Below, piece after piece: positions 22,101 through 32,269 of a stretch of 64,000 nucleotides of DNA. How positions within the stretch are numbered: the stretch's first letter is position 1; each line of letters begins with the position of its first letter. The position numbers and the translations under genes were made by a program. Below the pieces are notes generated by a model. That model saw only the letters and a program-made list of their open reading frames with translations. It made no database searches and was not told where the DNA came from. Origin of the DNA: Sweltsa coloradensis (lineage: Eukaryota; Arthropoda; Insecta; Plecoptera; Chloroperlidae); assembly GCA_024449915.1 (NCBI GenBank), contig JAMZAV010001846.1, positions 177,708 through 241,707 on the forward strand, written 5' to 3'.

Positions 22101-23293
22101 TAATGTATGACATGCGTCATAGCAGTAATAATGGTATAATATGCCTACATTTTCTCGCTTTTCTTTTCCAACACCTGATTGACCGATTTCCTTTGGTTCT
22201 GCAATAAAAATGACTGCTAATTACGTATTGTCTCGAGTAAAATAGAAAGATAAAGCTGAAAGATGCAACCACGCTGTAAAACTATAGTCCAGGAACCACT
22301 TTCACATCATGGAAATCCAGAATTGTAAAAATCCACGTACAACCTGGGTCGTGCGACTATCACATAAACCATGAAAAATATTAAACGTTGTGCTACTGGT
22401 TTGAAAGAAACCGACGATTAGTCGGGATTGCCGGCTACCGGAATCGAACCCACGTTGCCTTGTTCAGGTTTCTCAATCGGTAGCATCTTTTGGGGTTATA
22501 GATAATTCTTTACGTGATAAAACACAACTAAACCAACCATTGGATAAGTTAGTATGGTAATTAAGCAGTAGTTTTAAAATTTCTTGTTGTTATGACATAG
22601 GACGTCTTCCACACATTAAATAAGTGGCAATTGAATTTATAGTCTAGGTAAATACGCCGGACATTGTAAATCAACAAGGAGTGTTAACCTTTCACAAGCT
22701 TAAGTTTGTCATTAATATTTGTTTGATAACTGTACTGTTCATGTATTTGATTGTTTATTATTATTTGATGTTAATAAGTAGTATAATTTAGTTCATAATA
22801 TAATGTAAGTTTTATTTTATATCAAGAGCATCAAGCATTTTACATGTAAACAGTACAATATTATTATTATTTTTAATTGTAATGCTTTATAGAAACCAAA
22901 AAAATAAATAAAAAATAAAACAAAAATAATAACAATCTCTTCCTCATCTGCGTTCACATTTCCTCAGTGCTTGCGACTCAACCTGGCGTGGACGAGCCAC
23001 ACAGTACTTTGTATGATGTAGTTAAAAACTAGCCCAGTTGATGCTGGCGGGGGAATCATGGCCACGACCAACCAGCGGTCATCTGTTTCAAATACATACC
23101 GCACCGCTGGTTAGCCGTAATTCACTCGTCGATGTCGTCTTTAATGAAAGTTATGAATGAAAATTGTTTCTATTTACTGCGTGGATGGGTTGTAGTTAAA
23201 TAATATTATATTTCGTGTTGATTTGTTAAACCCCACCTGCAGTATACTCACCTGAATAGCCCGCATCGCTCCCAGCAACCAGCCAGACAGCCG
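15991..23293 (-). CDS. Alpha-carbonic anhydrase gene 1, probable GPI-anchored, 6 exons
   Basis: Catalyses CO2 hydration to bicarbonate; secreted/GPI-linked forms act at the outer membrane face. Exons (transcript order): 23252-23293, 19116-19277, 18759-18879, 18078-18183, 17043-17267, 15991-16170. All junction phases agree and give about 278 residues without stops. Landmarks: end of a hydrophobic leader (AVWLVAGSDAGYS), GTRQSPIDL, proton-shuttle His in NTGHE, zinc ligands in HFHWG and EAHLVHY, Glu in GSEH, SLTTPGC with the active-site Thr, TQNLNGR, and a C-terminal hydrophobic tail TSLVLLVRLLGFAI. Cys in WPALCQTG and TTPGC fit the conserved extracellular disulfide. About five residues usually found between HFHWG and SEH are missing. 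The ATG exon (must end in phase 1) was not found above 23293. A GC donor is used after exon 19116-19277. Exon-intron structure, intact frames and paralogue make this a real gene. Confidence 0.9.
16171..17021 (-). other. Carbonic anhydrase 1 last intron
   Basis: AT-rich intronic DNA; no additional gene or repeat recognised. Confidence 0.6.
17043..17267 (-). CDS. Carbonic anhydrase 1, TTPGC exon (225 nt)
   Basis: Acceptor CTTGTGACTCAG, donor AAACAG/GTGAGA, 75 codons in phase 0. Contains LLPSDLSMFYRYDGSLTTPGC and WTVMSALVPISKKQ. Just inside the intron, 17022-17042 repeats the coding block TGACTGTCCAGACGAC, a remnant tandem duplication of the exon end. Confidence 0.92.
17268..18077 (-). other. 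Carbonic anhydrase 1 intron
   Basis: Non-coding, no recognised repeat. Confidence 0.6.
18078..18183 (-). CDS. Carbonic anhydrase 1, EAHLVH exon (106 nt)
   Basis: Acceptor GTTCCCAG, donor TTCAAG/GTGAGT. Reads MPLEAHLVHYAKQYSG then GLAVVGVLFK. Carries the third zinc-binding histidine. Confidence 0.9.
18184..18758 (-). other. Carbonic anhydrase 1 intron
   Basis: Non-coding. Short frames here do not resemble a protein. Confidence 0.6.
18759..18879 (-). CDS. Carbonic anhydrase 1, HFHWG exon (121 nt)
   Basis: Acceptor TTTGTTTCTGCACAG, donor GGCAGGAG/GTAGGTGA. Reads VVLKVTKPGTCVLSGGG then GTYYLAKMHFHWGSEHT. Contains two of the three zinc-binding histidines. Confidence 0.9.
19116..19277 (-). CDS. 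Carbonic anhydrase 1, QSPID exon (162 nt)
   Basis: Acceptor TCTTCCCCGCAG; encodes EYESQWPALC...GTRQSPIDLAP...NYETPV...NTGHE. The donor is GAAG/GCGAGT, a GC-type donor; the nearest GT choice would shift the following exon out of the carbonic anhydrase frame. Part of this exon is duplicated upstream at 19404-19458. Confidence 0.88.
19223..19588. repeat. 181-bp tandem duplication including part of an exon
   Basis: Copy 1 at 19223-19403 and copy 2 at 19404-19588 are nearly identical. Each contains the splice acceptor and the first 55 nt of the QSPID exon plus upstream intron. Copy 2 lacks the rest of the exon and its donor. Confidence 0.9.
19589..20600 (-). other. Carbonic anhydrase 1 intron, unique part
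   Basis: Non-coding. A short GGGTAGGATC direct repeat near 20495-20515 is the only local structure; it may pair with CGACCCGACCCG at 21640-21655 as the outer ends of a repeat. Confidence 0.5.
20628..21070 (-). mobile_element. Helitron-like element, family D
   Basis: Minus-strand terminus GCGCCCTAACGGGCACCTAG then T (a GCCC/GGGC hairpin next to CTAG). Shares interior blocks with 14041. Its distal part (20885-21065: ACCAAACGGGTGGGGCTACAACGTTC, listed here as two short blocks ACCAAACGGG and GGGGCTACAACGTTC) recurs inside the Helentron-like copy at 33332. Confidence 0.45.
21228..21407. repeat. Inverted repeat, about 57-bp arms
   Basis: Left arm 21228-21285 and right arm 21350-21407 are near-complementary and share CAGCCAAACCTTACACAA. 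Related sequence occurs at 29456-29660 and 31670-31845, so this is a dispersed foldback repeat. Confidence 0.65.
21661..22239 (-). other. Carbonic anhydrase 1 intron, AT-rich
   Basis: Nothing recognised. Confidence 0.5.
22240..22500 (-). repeat. tRNA-derived SINE-like fragment
   Basis: On the minus strand GGTTCGATTCC is a perfect RNA polymerase III B box. GCTACCG ahead of it pairs with CGGTAGC after it like an acceptor stem, but the span is only about 51 nt, too short for a full tRNA and without a D arm. Best read as the head of a tRNA-derived SINE or a broken tRNA; tail limits are guessed. Confidence 0.4.
22501..23251 (-). other. Carbonic anhydrase 1 intron
   Basis: Non-coding. A small inverted repeat ACCAGCGGT/ACCGCTGGT lies near 23080-23125. 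Confidence 0.5.
23252..23293 (-). CDS. Carbonic anhydrase 1, leader-end exon (42 nt)
   Basis: Acceptor TTGTTTGTTGCAG and donor CAG/GTGAGTATAC bound 42 nt. In the phase dictated by the next exon it reads AVWLVAGSDAGYS, the end of a signal peptide plus the mature N-terminus, and joins to EYESQW. In-frame sequence upstream of the acceptor hits TGA without Met, so another exon must supply the start. Confidence 0.75.
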
Positions 23294-25603
23294 CTGCAAC
23301 AAACAATTCTCAGAGTCAACCTGGGGGAATCCCTCCAACCTACAGGAACACGCGGCGATTAATGGTTAAGGGGGATTTAATGTTTACCAAATCCATCGTT
23401 AGAATAATTTGGAATTCGCAGTTGTATTTATTGCTGGTGCTATAGGTACTGCTTTTGAGATGGCTACTTCTTTTGTAGTGCTTTCAAAATATGACTGAAA
23501 TAAAAGCGATGAAAAAGGGCTGAATAATTCAACGACTCATCCCCTAACGCGAATGTGTAGAGTGTTTGCGAGTGGGAAGTTAATACAATGTACGTTCAGT
23601 TGAGAACAAGAGGTTTACTTTAAAAGTATAGATTTGAATTTCGACTCATACATCACCTACTGTCATTCATATTTATTACTAGCATCAGGATATGACATAA
23701 TAAATATATAATTTCAGACTTACACCCACTTTTGTTTGTTTTGTGCTTTGAGTGTCTAAAGTGCAGCTACCCCAACTATGTAACTCTACCTGCTATGAAG
23801 AACACGGATATTTGAAGCACGGGCGACATAGTAACTTAGCAACTGACAGGTTTAGGTACTACCGCCGTGTATTTATAAACAATGTTATTACTAATCTATG
23901 CCTGCCGCATTTACATACAGTAAAACCTTATACATTGCTTAACTGCTATCTAGGCACACACTATCCGCCGTTCTATAAATACTTAAGTATTACCATGTAG
24001 CTCAGATTAGTAATTTCACTGGCCCAAGCACTTAGTGCCTACCAATACAAATGTAAGAAATAACACTTGATTACGTATAGCTTACATTTTAAAATGGTAC
24101 ATTCTCTCTAGAAACCTATAACTTAGCTTGACGTTTTAAACACACACATTGGGTTGATTTCCTCTAATTGTCCCACCAAGGTTGGCAGAAATACCCCAAG
24201 CACGTGGTGCCTGCCAGCCTCTACACAATAAAAATAATAACCGTTCTATGAATATACTATTTACAGATTATTTTATGTACACAATGCAAGTCGCAATCTA
24301 TTTAAATCATAAGTAAATCAAATAATGTTATTCTGATGACGGAAATAATTAGCAATTTCCTATTTAAAAAGTTAAAAAAATATATATATACCAAAGCTGG
24401 AATGAATTTGCGATAATTCTGCTAATTTATAGATTTGACAAAAAAAATATTCTTGAACGTTTTGATACGTTATATAAATACGACAGCTCACCAAATTAAA
24501 AACCCAACCCCTTAACCTATGTAGACTGTGGTCATCCAATGTAATTTGCCAACTGTCCAATGATAATTGACTTGATAACTCATTCCCGCCTCCACAGTAG
24601 ATTTAGTTTATTTTTAAACAAAGCTCTGCCTTTACATTAAGGTTGCCTTATTGCGCGTGCGGAATTGCGGTTTTGTGTTACCATTTTATAAACATATATT
24701 TAGTTAGTTATGGCCTATAACTTTATCAATGTATTGATTGTTTAATTTATTATATTGAATAAGTTAATTACTTTTATGAATCCTCTGGAGTAGGGCAGTT
24801 CATACATAACTGGGAGAGCAATATTACCATATTAATACAAAATAATGGTAATTTCATGTAAAAATCTTATAAACCATTTTGGCGGATAATTTCTGAACCA
24901 CTCGTCGGAATGAACTAATTTTTGTTTTGTTTTATTACTTGGGCATAAATAAACAAAATTGTGCATGCGTTTTCAGATAATAGCCTATTCAAAACTTTGG
25001 CTAAAACATAATAATTATTAAACTTCTATCTGAACTGTAATTAATAAAATTCAAAATTCAAAAGGCATAAAATTAGTCAAATTTAAAAAAGGTACAATTC
25101 TCTTTGGTTATGGCAAGACAAGGATACTGCAAAATTTCACAACATTCGGTCCAAAAGGAAAATAGTTTTGTCTTTCCTATCGAAGAGTTTTAAAAACAAC
25201 GACAAAATTCAATGGGGACAAAATATATGCCCCAAAAAATTTAAATTTAATTTGATAAATTTTTAAAGTTGTTTCCATTGCCCACACCAAACATTGTGTT
25301 TGTAGCGCAAAAACCGTGAATTTTGGCTTTTTCAGTGGAGTGTTCCCTTAATTAGATGAATGAATTATCTTGATTGTTTTTGTCTACAGTAAAGTTATGT
25401 CCCCAGTTAATAGGCGCCATTTTGTTTCACTTTGTGAAATGTGAAGGAATTAGTTCTAGGCTAGTATTTCTTTGTAACTTTAGTAGTGAATGTTTTAGGA
25501 CAAGGGTAGGTTCGGTATCAGGGTACGCCCGAAGACGTGTTTACAACTATCCGTGACTCTGGACCGAGGCTCGCCTCATGTTCTTGATATGTACACTTCC
25601 ACC
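23294..25603 (-). other. Region that should contain the carbonic anhydrase 1 first exon
   Basis: The start-codon exon must lie upstream of 23293 and end in phase 1 before a donor. No convincing short exon could be chosen by eye. Remaining sequence is AT-rich with no recognised gene. Confidence 0.45.
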
Positions 25604-25609
25604 TTTATT
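25604..25609 (-). promoter_or_regulatory. Poly(A) signal AATAAA, carbonic anhydrase 2
   Basis: AATAAA on the minus strand 37 nt beyond the stop at 25646. Confidence 0.6.
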
Positions 25610-25645
25610 TTACATTTTATACACAATACAGGTAAATTATTCAAG

Positions 25646-25831
25646 TTAAAGCGCGAGCGTGAGTATGGCGACGGCCAGCGCAAGCGACGCGACGGGAGTC
25701 ACTCTGATGGGTGTCCCTGCCGAGTGTGGCGAGGGTGGCGTCGAGATCACGCGGCCGTTGAGCGGCTTGATGTCCCGGTAGTTCTTGCCGATACGAGTGC
25801 CGTCGACTCGCACCGCCTCGAAGCTGGCCAG
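25646..25831 (-). CDS. Carbonic anhydrase 2, terminal exon (186 nt)
   Basis: Acceptor GTTGTGTTCCAG; reads LASFEAVRVDGTRIGKNYR then IKPLNGRVIS and a hydrophobic tail PVASLALAVAILTLAL before the stop. It aligns residue for residue with the last exon of gene 1 (same acceptor phase, NYR, LNGRV, hydrophobic end), so it is the 3' end of a second, tandem, probably GPI-anchored carbonic anhydrase. The codons are GC-rich compared with surrounding DNA. Its preceding exon is not within the next 10 kb; the only candidate is at 62.9-63.1 kb. Confidence 0.85.
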   Translation of the reverse strand: MASFEAVRVDGTRIGKNYRDIKPLNGRVISTPPSPHSAGTPIRVTPVASLALAVAILTLAL

Positions 25832-26158
25832 CTGGAACACAACATTCACGCACCTCGTTAGCTCATTAGTTGCGGGAGGGAATTAATTTTAAGTTAGTTA
25901 GCTAGTTAATGTTGTTTTAGGGCACTCAACAGTAGAGTTATCAGTGCCCATGTCAATTGTATTGGAATCTTCCAAATTTTCTTTTTCCATTGTGGATAAC
26001 CACCATGTTTTCTTCTATTCAATGGGAGGAACGTAAGGGAAGACGAAGGGGGTTAATGGGAAGAAGTGAGGACGTTGGATAGGATGGGTTAAACTGCGTG
26101 GGAACGGAGGAGTGCTCGTTGCAGAGAGGGCCGGCAAGTACGGAGACGAAAAAAGTGA

Positions 26159-26268
26159 TTTTTTTTTCTTCTTCTTTTTTCTTTCTTTCTTTTTTTCCCT
26201 TTCATTTTTTCTTTTTTCTTTTTTTTTCTTTTTCTTTTCTTTTTTCTTTTTTTTTCATTCCCCCCCCC
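26159..26268. repeat. T/CTTT low-complexity tract
   Basis: Over 100 bp of pyrimidine-only sequence; the lysine-rich reverse frame over it is an artefact. Confidence 0.9.
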
Positions 26269-26463
26269 TTTAAAATATATTATTCGATTCATTCATAAAT
26301 TGCATTTAATATCCTTTTTATTTGTTATCAAATTTGTTGAGTATTTAATGCATTGTTGTAATATTAATATTTCAAAGTTCATTGTTGTGTCTGCATCTAT
26401 GTAATTAGATTTATTTAGTTGTCCTCCTTTGTAAATCAGTTTTTATAACTGAATAGGATAGAC

Positions 26464-26465
<2 letters not shown>

Positions 26466-26496
<31 letters not shown>

Positions 26497-26508
26497 AATA
26501 AAAGAAGA
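26466..26508. repeat. (AAAT)n microsatellite
   Basis: About ten AAAT units following a retroelement-like 3' end block. Confidence 0.9.
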
Positions 26509-26619
26509 AAAAAAATATGAGTAATAAGGCTGTGTGAATGAAGAAAGGTGTGATAAAAAGTTGCGCGAGAGCTCTCTCTGCAACACGCACCCCAACCGGC
26601 CAGAGCTCGCCCTTAGTTT

Positions 26620-27375
26620 TTGGATGAGCGTAGCGAGCGAAGCGAAGATTCCATTTCACTACACTGGAGAAAAAAATCCGGAATGTTTTTTTTTTTCTTT
26701 CTTTCTTTCTGTATTTTTGTGTGTCTGTTAACACGATTCCGGCTAAACCGATACTCCGATTGCGATGAAATTTCATGAAGGCCTTCGAAATCTCTGAACT
26801 TAGAACTGCCACGTTTTTGAGCGCAATCGGGAAATTTTTTTCTCATAAAAAACGCAATTTTACGATTTTTTTCGATTTTTAAAAAACTTTCTTCGACTCA
26901 TAACACCTACATGCTTTATCCGATTGTAATGATTTTTCACAGAACCTTAATTTCATAAATTAAGATATTCGTGAGAAATTTGAGCGTAATCGAAAAATTA
27001 TTCTCATGAAAATCGAAATTTTACGGGTTTTTTCTTTTTAAAACAATTTTTTGACTTATTACACCTACATGCTTTATCCTATTGTAATTATTTTTTCACG
27101 GAACCTTAATTTCATGAATTACTATATTCGTGTTAAATTTGAGCGCAATCTAATATTTATTTCTTATGAAAATTGCAATTTTACGATTTTTTTCTTTAAA
27201 TTACGATTAATTAAAAATTAAGTTATTTTTTTATTTAATTTAATTTAATTAAAAAAAATCTTCGACTAAGTAATGATTTTTTCACAGAACAACAGAAAAT
27301 CCGCGTAACACATGGCAACTCAATGCACCAATTACGCTCATCCAACAACGCGGCGGGACTTAAGCGTTTTCCTAG
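26620..27375 (+). mobile_element. Helentron-like (HINE) family A copy 3
   Basis: TTGGATGAGCGTAGCGAGCG start, TACGCTCATCCAACAACGCG subterminal repeat, final CTAG then T. Closest in sequence to the copy at 2548, including internal TTCACAGAACC-type repeats. Confidence 0.72.
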
Positions 27376-27535
27376 TGGAGAATACACTACTCCCCTACTC
27401 ACAGGCCAAACCACGGGAAGGTAGCGAGTTGGGAGTTTGAAGGCCCTTAATTTTAAGGGGACGCTGTGTTGAAAACAAAATTTTGTACATAATATATGAA
27501 CCAAGCAATATGAAATTTAGATACGCTGTATCATA

Positions 27536-28687
27536 CTATAGGAAGCTTCAGGCGCGTTGTTGGATGAGCGTAATTGTTTAAGGGGTTATTTAACTGAAAA
27601 TGTATGAAAAACCAGCAATTTTGATGAATTTTATTGTTTTCATTGTTTTTTAAGTTTACTATTTTATTTATTGACCACATAAATTTATTTTATGCTGATA
27701 AATGCTAAAAGCATTAAATGATTTTTTTTCTTGAGCGCTGCATGCTATTTTGCATGGGAAGATGGCTTTCCGGTACTGATATTAGACCTAATCTAGGGCT
27801 GTATAGAGTGTTATTCATAACAATTTTAGTCAATTTTAAAGAAGCCTAGATTAACAGGTTAAAAAGGCCCAGTGAATTCATGTAAAATAAATAAACTGAA
27901 CCTTTAGGCTATGTTAAAGTCAAATTTACTAAAAAATCAACATAAATAAACTTTGAATGCTATTATCTCGAAACTTTTATTCTAGCACATTTGCTAACGT
28001 TTTTTCCCATTTCTTAGTTTTTAATTTCTTTTTTAATATGCTCACAAGTCTTATCCTGACAAATTCATTAGACACTTTTGTGATGAGATGTATAGTTGTT
28101 TAATTAAAATATGGGAAATATAGATTTGTTACAAAAAACATACATTTTCCAACAATGTAAAGGAAAAAAATAATATTTATCAAACAAAACGAAAATTATA
28201 AAATCCGTCTGGTGAATGTTTAGATGTATTGTTTTTTAATCTAAAACACCTTTCCCTTAAAAAAATTAAAATTGTAAAAGCCTTAACATTATCGCAGCAT
28301 CATAGCAAAATCGTAAAATTGCAATTATTATGAGAAACAATTGATTGATTGCGCTCAAATTTCACAAGAATATATTAATTCATAAAATTAAGGTTCTGTG
28401 AAACAATCATTACAATAGGATAAAGCATGTAGGTGAAGTCGAAGAATTTTTTAAAATAAAAAAATATCGTAAAATTGCGATTTTCATAAGAAATAATTTT
28501 TCGATCGATTTTTCGAACCGTGCAGTTCAGAGATTTCAAACGTCCCCAGAAAATTATATCGCAATTGGAGTGTCAGTTTAGCCGGAATCGTGTTAACAAA
28601 CAGACAAAAATACAAAAAAAAATGAAAAAAAACTCCGGATTTTTCTCTCTAGTGTAGTGAAATGGAATCTTCGCTACGCACATCCAA
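27536..28687 (-). mobile_element. Helentron-like (HINE) family A copy 4, enlarged
   Basis: Minus-oriented: 3' tail at left (AGGAAGCTTCAGGCGCGTTG TTGGATGAGCG, CTAG degraded to CTATAG), 5' end at right (CTACGCACATCCAA). About 1150 bp, longer than other copies because of roughly 650 bp of extra AT-rich DNA at 27600-28250. Confidence 0.6.
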
Positions 28688-28806
28688 TTATTTGTATATG
28701 ATTTGATTTCGTTTCTTCAAGGACAATTTTTTTCACGGAATTTAATGAAAATCATGTTTTTGTCGTACTGCGACGGGAGTAGGCCTAGTGGAACGTCCGA
28801 AAATAA

Positions 28807-29435
28807 CTAGGAAGCTTCGCAAACGCTTTTTCAGTGGCGTTGCTGGATGAGCGTAATTTTTTTTAAAACGAAAAAAAGCGTAAAATTGCTATTTTCATTA
28901 GAAATTATTTTTCGATTGCGCTCAAATTTCACACCAAAATATTAATTCATAAAATTAAGGTTCTGTAAAAAAATCATTACAATCGGATGAAGCATGTAGG
29001 TGTTATAACTTAAGTCGAAGAAATGTTTTAAAAATTAAAAAAATCGTAAAATTGCGATTTTCTTAAGAAATAATATTTTGATTGCGCTCAAATTTTACAC
29101 GAATATATAAATTCATAAAATTTAGGTTCTGTAAAAAATTCATCACAATCAGATAAAGCATGTAGGTGTTACAAGTCGAAGAAAGTTTTAAAAAATCAAG
29201 CAAAAGCGTAAAATTACGATTTTCATGAGAAACAATTTTTCGATTGCGCTAAAAAAAAGTGGCAGTTCTAAGTTCAGAGATTTCGAAGGCCCCCAGAAAA
29301 TTTCATCGCAATTGTAGTATCGGTTTATCCGGAATCGTGTTAACAGACAGACAAAAATACAGAAAAAAACATTCCGGATTTTTTTCTCCAGTGAAGTAGA
29401 ATAGAATCTTTGCTTCGCTCGCTACGCTCATCCAA
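28807..29435 (-). mobile_element. Helentron-like (HINE) family A' copy 5
   Basis: Minus-oriented with the alternative 3' tail CTAGGAAGCTTCGCAAACGC and GTTGCTGGATGAGCG; ends GCTACGCTCATCCAA at the right. Three internal repeats of about 125 bp. Confidence 0.7.
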
Positions 29436-29455
29436 TTATATTTTAACAGATAATT

Positions 29456-29660
29456 TTGCAACGGAACTTGAAAAAGTAATGAGATCCCACACATAACAAA
29501 AACTTGTAATCCTTACACACTCAAAAGAAATGAGATCTAAAAAAGGGCCAAGCTCATCTACCCTTCCACATTTGCGCATTCTTGATTCATATACGTACAG
29601 TGTCCCATAACAACATCCTTGAAAAGCTTGGCAAAATAGAATTTGTATGACCATTACGTT
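29456..29660. repeat. Dispersed foldback repeat copy
   Basis: Shares GGAACTTGAAAAAGTAATG and AGGGCCAAGCTCATCTA-type blocks with 21190-21410 and, inverted, with 31670-31845. Confidence 0.5.
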
Positions 29661-29666
29661 TAAACT

Positions 29667-29914
29667 AGGGAAACGCCAAAGTCGTTGTTAGACGAGTGAG
29701 TGAGCCATGTGTTGAGTACCCGGGAACATCCCCTTTCCTCCCCAAAACTTAAGGCTGAATCTAGCTAGCATGGGCATTTTCTCCACAGTATATTAGGCTA
29801 GAGTGGCGCATTAGGCCTTACAGTGTTGACGCGCCCTTATAACAACTAATCTCAAACCCCTCTTATTTGCACTCTTGTTCACTCATCTAACAACGACTTT
29901 GGCGTTTCCCTAGT
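29667..29914. mobile_element. Family B MITE, long TIR with CTAGGG ends
   Basis: Left CTAGGGAAACGCCAAAGTCG TTGTTAGACGAGTGAG and right ATCTAACAACGACTTTGGCG TTTCCCTAG are near-perfect inverted repeats of about 35-60 bp enclosing a non-coding centre. The ends resemble Helentron 3' tails (AACG/CGTT hairpin before CTAG) but are present at both sides. Confidence 0.65.
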
Positions 29915-30479
29915 TATGGTCATCGTCGTCAAGGGGGTTGTCAGGGAAGAGGTAGAGGTCCCGACGACGACTGCCAGAGGTCGCATCTTTTCGTGGAGTA
30001 TATATACTTCACTTTTATACTTACCAGCTGATGTTTGCGAGATGGACTTAGTCTAATTCGATCGTCTTTTACCATATGCAGAGCAATGCTCTGTGCCAAA
30101 TACACGACCATATGGTTTAGGCCTACGTAAAGCGTACACATATCTAACATTCATGACGTAGGTTAGAATAAAGTAGGTGGTCTAGTCTCCGATTTTAATT
30201 ATACCTTTATATGGCGTAGTACTGCGTGTATACTGTATAGGGTCTACTGCGGTATTGCACTGTTTCTTGTGGATGGTCAATTGGTCATCATTATTAATTA
30301 GTTGATGAATTTAAACAAGAATAATGACATTACCTTTAGAGAATGACATACCGTATTGACAACAAAAACATACGAAAAATCACCGACTGATAGCGACTAT
30401 ATCTGAATTGTTTTTATATCGTAGGCTGTGGCCTATTTTTCATATGGAAAATCTAAACAAATGCTACCGATATTTTTAA
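29915..30479. other. Non-coding
   Basis: No recognised gene or family repeat apart from the edges. Confidence 0.45.
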
Positions 30480-30733
30480 AAATCCCATTTATTTATTGTA
30501 GTTTTAAATCGAAATGGATCTTGCTCATTTTGTTAGCAGTTCTCAGTTACCTGGTCACGGATGTGTGTTTAAAATTTCAGCTCAGTCTATTTGGCCGTTC
30601 GGCCGTATGAGCCTGGACAGACAGACAGACAGACAGACATTTAACATACATACATTGGACAAAGCTCACGGCCAAAGCCCGATCGAGTATAGCGTTAGGG
30701 AAGACTTACGTTCGCTGCGCTCACTCGTCTAAT
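30480..30733 (-). mobile_element. Family B 5' region with GACA microsatellite
   Basis: Right end CTCACTCGTCTAA preceded by TACGTTCGCTGCG, an ACAGACAGACAGACAGACA tract and a block TTCAGCTCAGTCTATTTGGC shared with 31420-31648. Probably the 5' portion of a Helentron-like element read on the minus strand. Confidence 0.5.
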
Positions 30734-30773
30734 TAATTAGAAAAAAGAATTTGGATGAACTATTAGGTTTAAA

Positions 30774-31035
30774 CTAGGGAAACGCCAAAGTCGTTGTTAA
30801 ACGAGTGAGTGAGCCATGTGTTGAGTACCCGGTAACATTCCTTTTCTTCCCCCTTTTTTAGGCCTCCCTAGCCTATCATAGGCTAGAGTGGAGCATTATG
30901 GCCTAAACTATGACTTAAACTTAAATACCCTATTATTTATACGAATATTATAATCAAACTTAAATGCAAATATTCCCGCGTACTCAACACATGACTCTCT
31001 CACTCGTCTAACAACGACTTTGGCGTTTACCTAGT
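30774..31035. mobile_element. Family B MITE copy 2
   Basis: Same inverted ends as 29667-29914 (CTAGGGAAACGCCAAAGTCG at left; AACGACTTTGGCGTTTACCTAG at right in two short blocks). About 262 bp, non-coding. Confidence 0.65.
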
Positions 31036-31110
31036 CGAGTTGGCTTAAGCGCCCTTATAGCCCAAATGTGGGAGACGTGGGTTCAATGGTCGGGAAAGAT
31101 TTTGTAATTT
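31036..31110 (+). repeat. tRNA-like SINE head
   Basis: GTTGGCTTAAGCGCC resembles an A box and GGGTTCAATGGTC a B box, about 40 bp apart. Not a functional tRNA; consistent with a tRNA-derived SINE remnant directly after the CTAG end of the preceding element. Confidence 0.35.
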
Positions 31111-31419
31111 CTGGATTGTATTTATTAAAATATTTAACATGTTTTGAAATGCATATAACGCAGTGTAGTCCTACATCTGTGACAATACCATGGAAAACAT
31201 AGCCAGTACGAAATACGTGAAAATATTGCAAGGTTTACTCAATCCACGAGCGGAATTTGGGGGTACCTTTACGTCCAACATTCGACTAACCTTGGACACG
31301 GCATTTCACAGCCAGCTAAATAACAAACAAAAAATATTATTTCAAAATGAAAACCATTGTCGTTAAAATAATTTCCATACATTTCAACGTATTTTTCAGT
31401 TTTTTATTTCTTGCAGGTT

Positions 31420-31648
31420 TAAATCGTAACGGATTTTGCTCATTTTGTTAGCAGTTCTCAGTTACCTGGTCACGGATGTCTGTTTAAAATTTCAGCTCAG
31501 TCTATTTGGCCGTTCGGCCGTATGGGACCGGACAGACAGACAGACAGACAGACATTTAACATTTAACATTTAACATTTAACAGAATTAATCACGACCAAG
31601 GCCGATCGAGTAGCGTTGTAGACTACGTTCGCTACGCTCACTCGTCTA
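31420..31648 (-). mobile_element. Family B 5' region copy 2 with GACA microsatellite
   Basis: Parallel to 30480-30733: shared TTCAGCTCAGTCTATTTGGC block, GACA tract at about 31535-31555, ATTTAAC repeats, and right end CTACGCTCACTCGTCTAA. Confidence 0.5.
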
Positions 31649-32247
31649 ATTAATAGTTGCAAATTCTATTTTGCCAAGCTTTTCAAGGATGTTGTTACGG
31701 GACACTGTACGTTTATGAATTAAGAATGCGCAAATGTGGAAGGGTAGATGAGCTTGGCCCTTTTTTTAGATCTAATTTCTTTAGAGTCTGTAAGGTTTGG
31801 CTGTAATTTTTCAAGTTTTTGTCATGTGTGGGTAAATAGATTACTACAGCTGCTAATATTATACGATCTCATGACGAGCCTGTTTTTAAACGTGCCGCCA
31901 GTCGTAACTAGCGCTCTCCCAACGTTGAGCTCTTCACACGAACTATCTCCAGTGACTTCTCCCGGTTTGTAGCGCTATCAAAGATTAGTCATGTGGGCGC
32001 TATCACGAGGCATTGTGGCAAACTTGTTCAAAACCTGGGGTGTAATTGAACAAACTTACACAATAATCGTTTTTATTGTTACATTTCTGCTTTTTTCCTT
32101 AGTTGACACATTTAAAAGTTGCATCAATAGTCATTACATATTTTAATTGAAATATCGTAGGTATGTACTTGTTGATAAAATCTCTGCATGCGGAAAACAA
32201 AGTTAGCGCGCTGACGTAGTTTCTTACTTTGGTTTGTACATATTCTC
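31649..32247. other. Non-coding upstream of the U1-like locus
   Basis: 31670-31845 is a dispersed foldback repeat copy. The rest shows no gene. No arthropod snRNA PSE could be recognised with confidence. Confidence 0.45.
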
Positions 32248-32269
32248 CAATCAGGGCGTTGGCTTTTTA

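Larger units (their letters stand above)
25832..26619 (-). other. Start of the long carbonic anhydrase 2 intron
   Basis: Contains a T/CTTT-rich low-complexity tract (26159-26268) and the AAAT microsatellite at 26466-26508, preceded by a TCAGTTTTTATAACTGA block resembling those at 7840 and 8555, probably a retroelement 3' end. Confidence 0.5.

Noticed and set aside
22400..22500. A functional tRNA gene on the minus strand
   Set aside because: A perfect B box and pairing ends are present, but the span is about 51 nt with no D arm or credible anticodon arm; kept only as SINE-like.
26089..26292. Lysine-rich open frame on the minus strand
   Set aside because: It is the translation of a pyrimidine-only T/CTTT tract; no protein feature.
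30010..30060. A second U1 snRNA beginning ATACTTACC near 30033
   Set aside because: Only the first nine bases match; nothing resembling U1 stem-loops or an Sm site follows.
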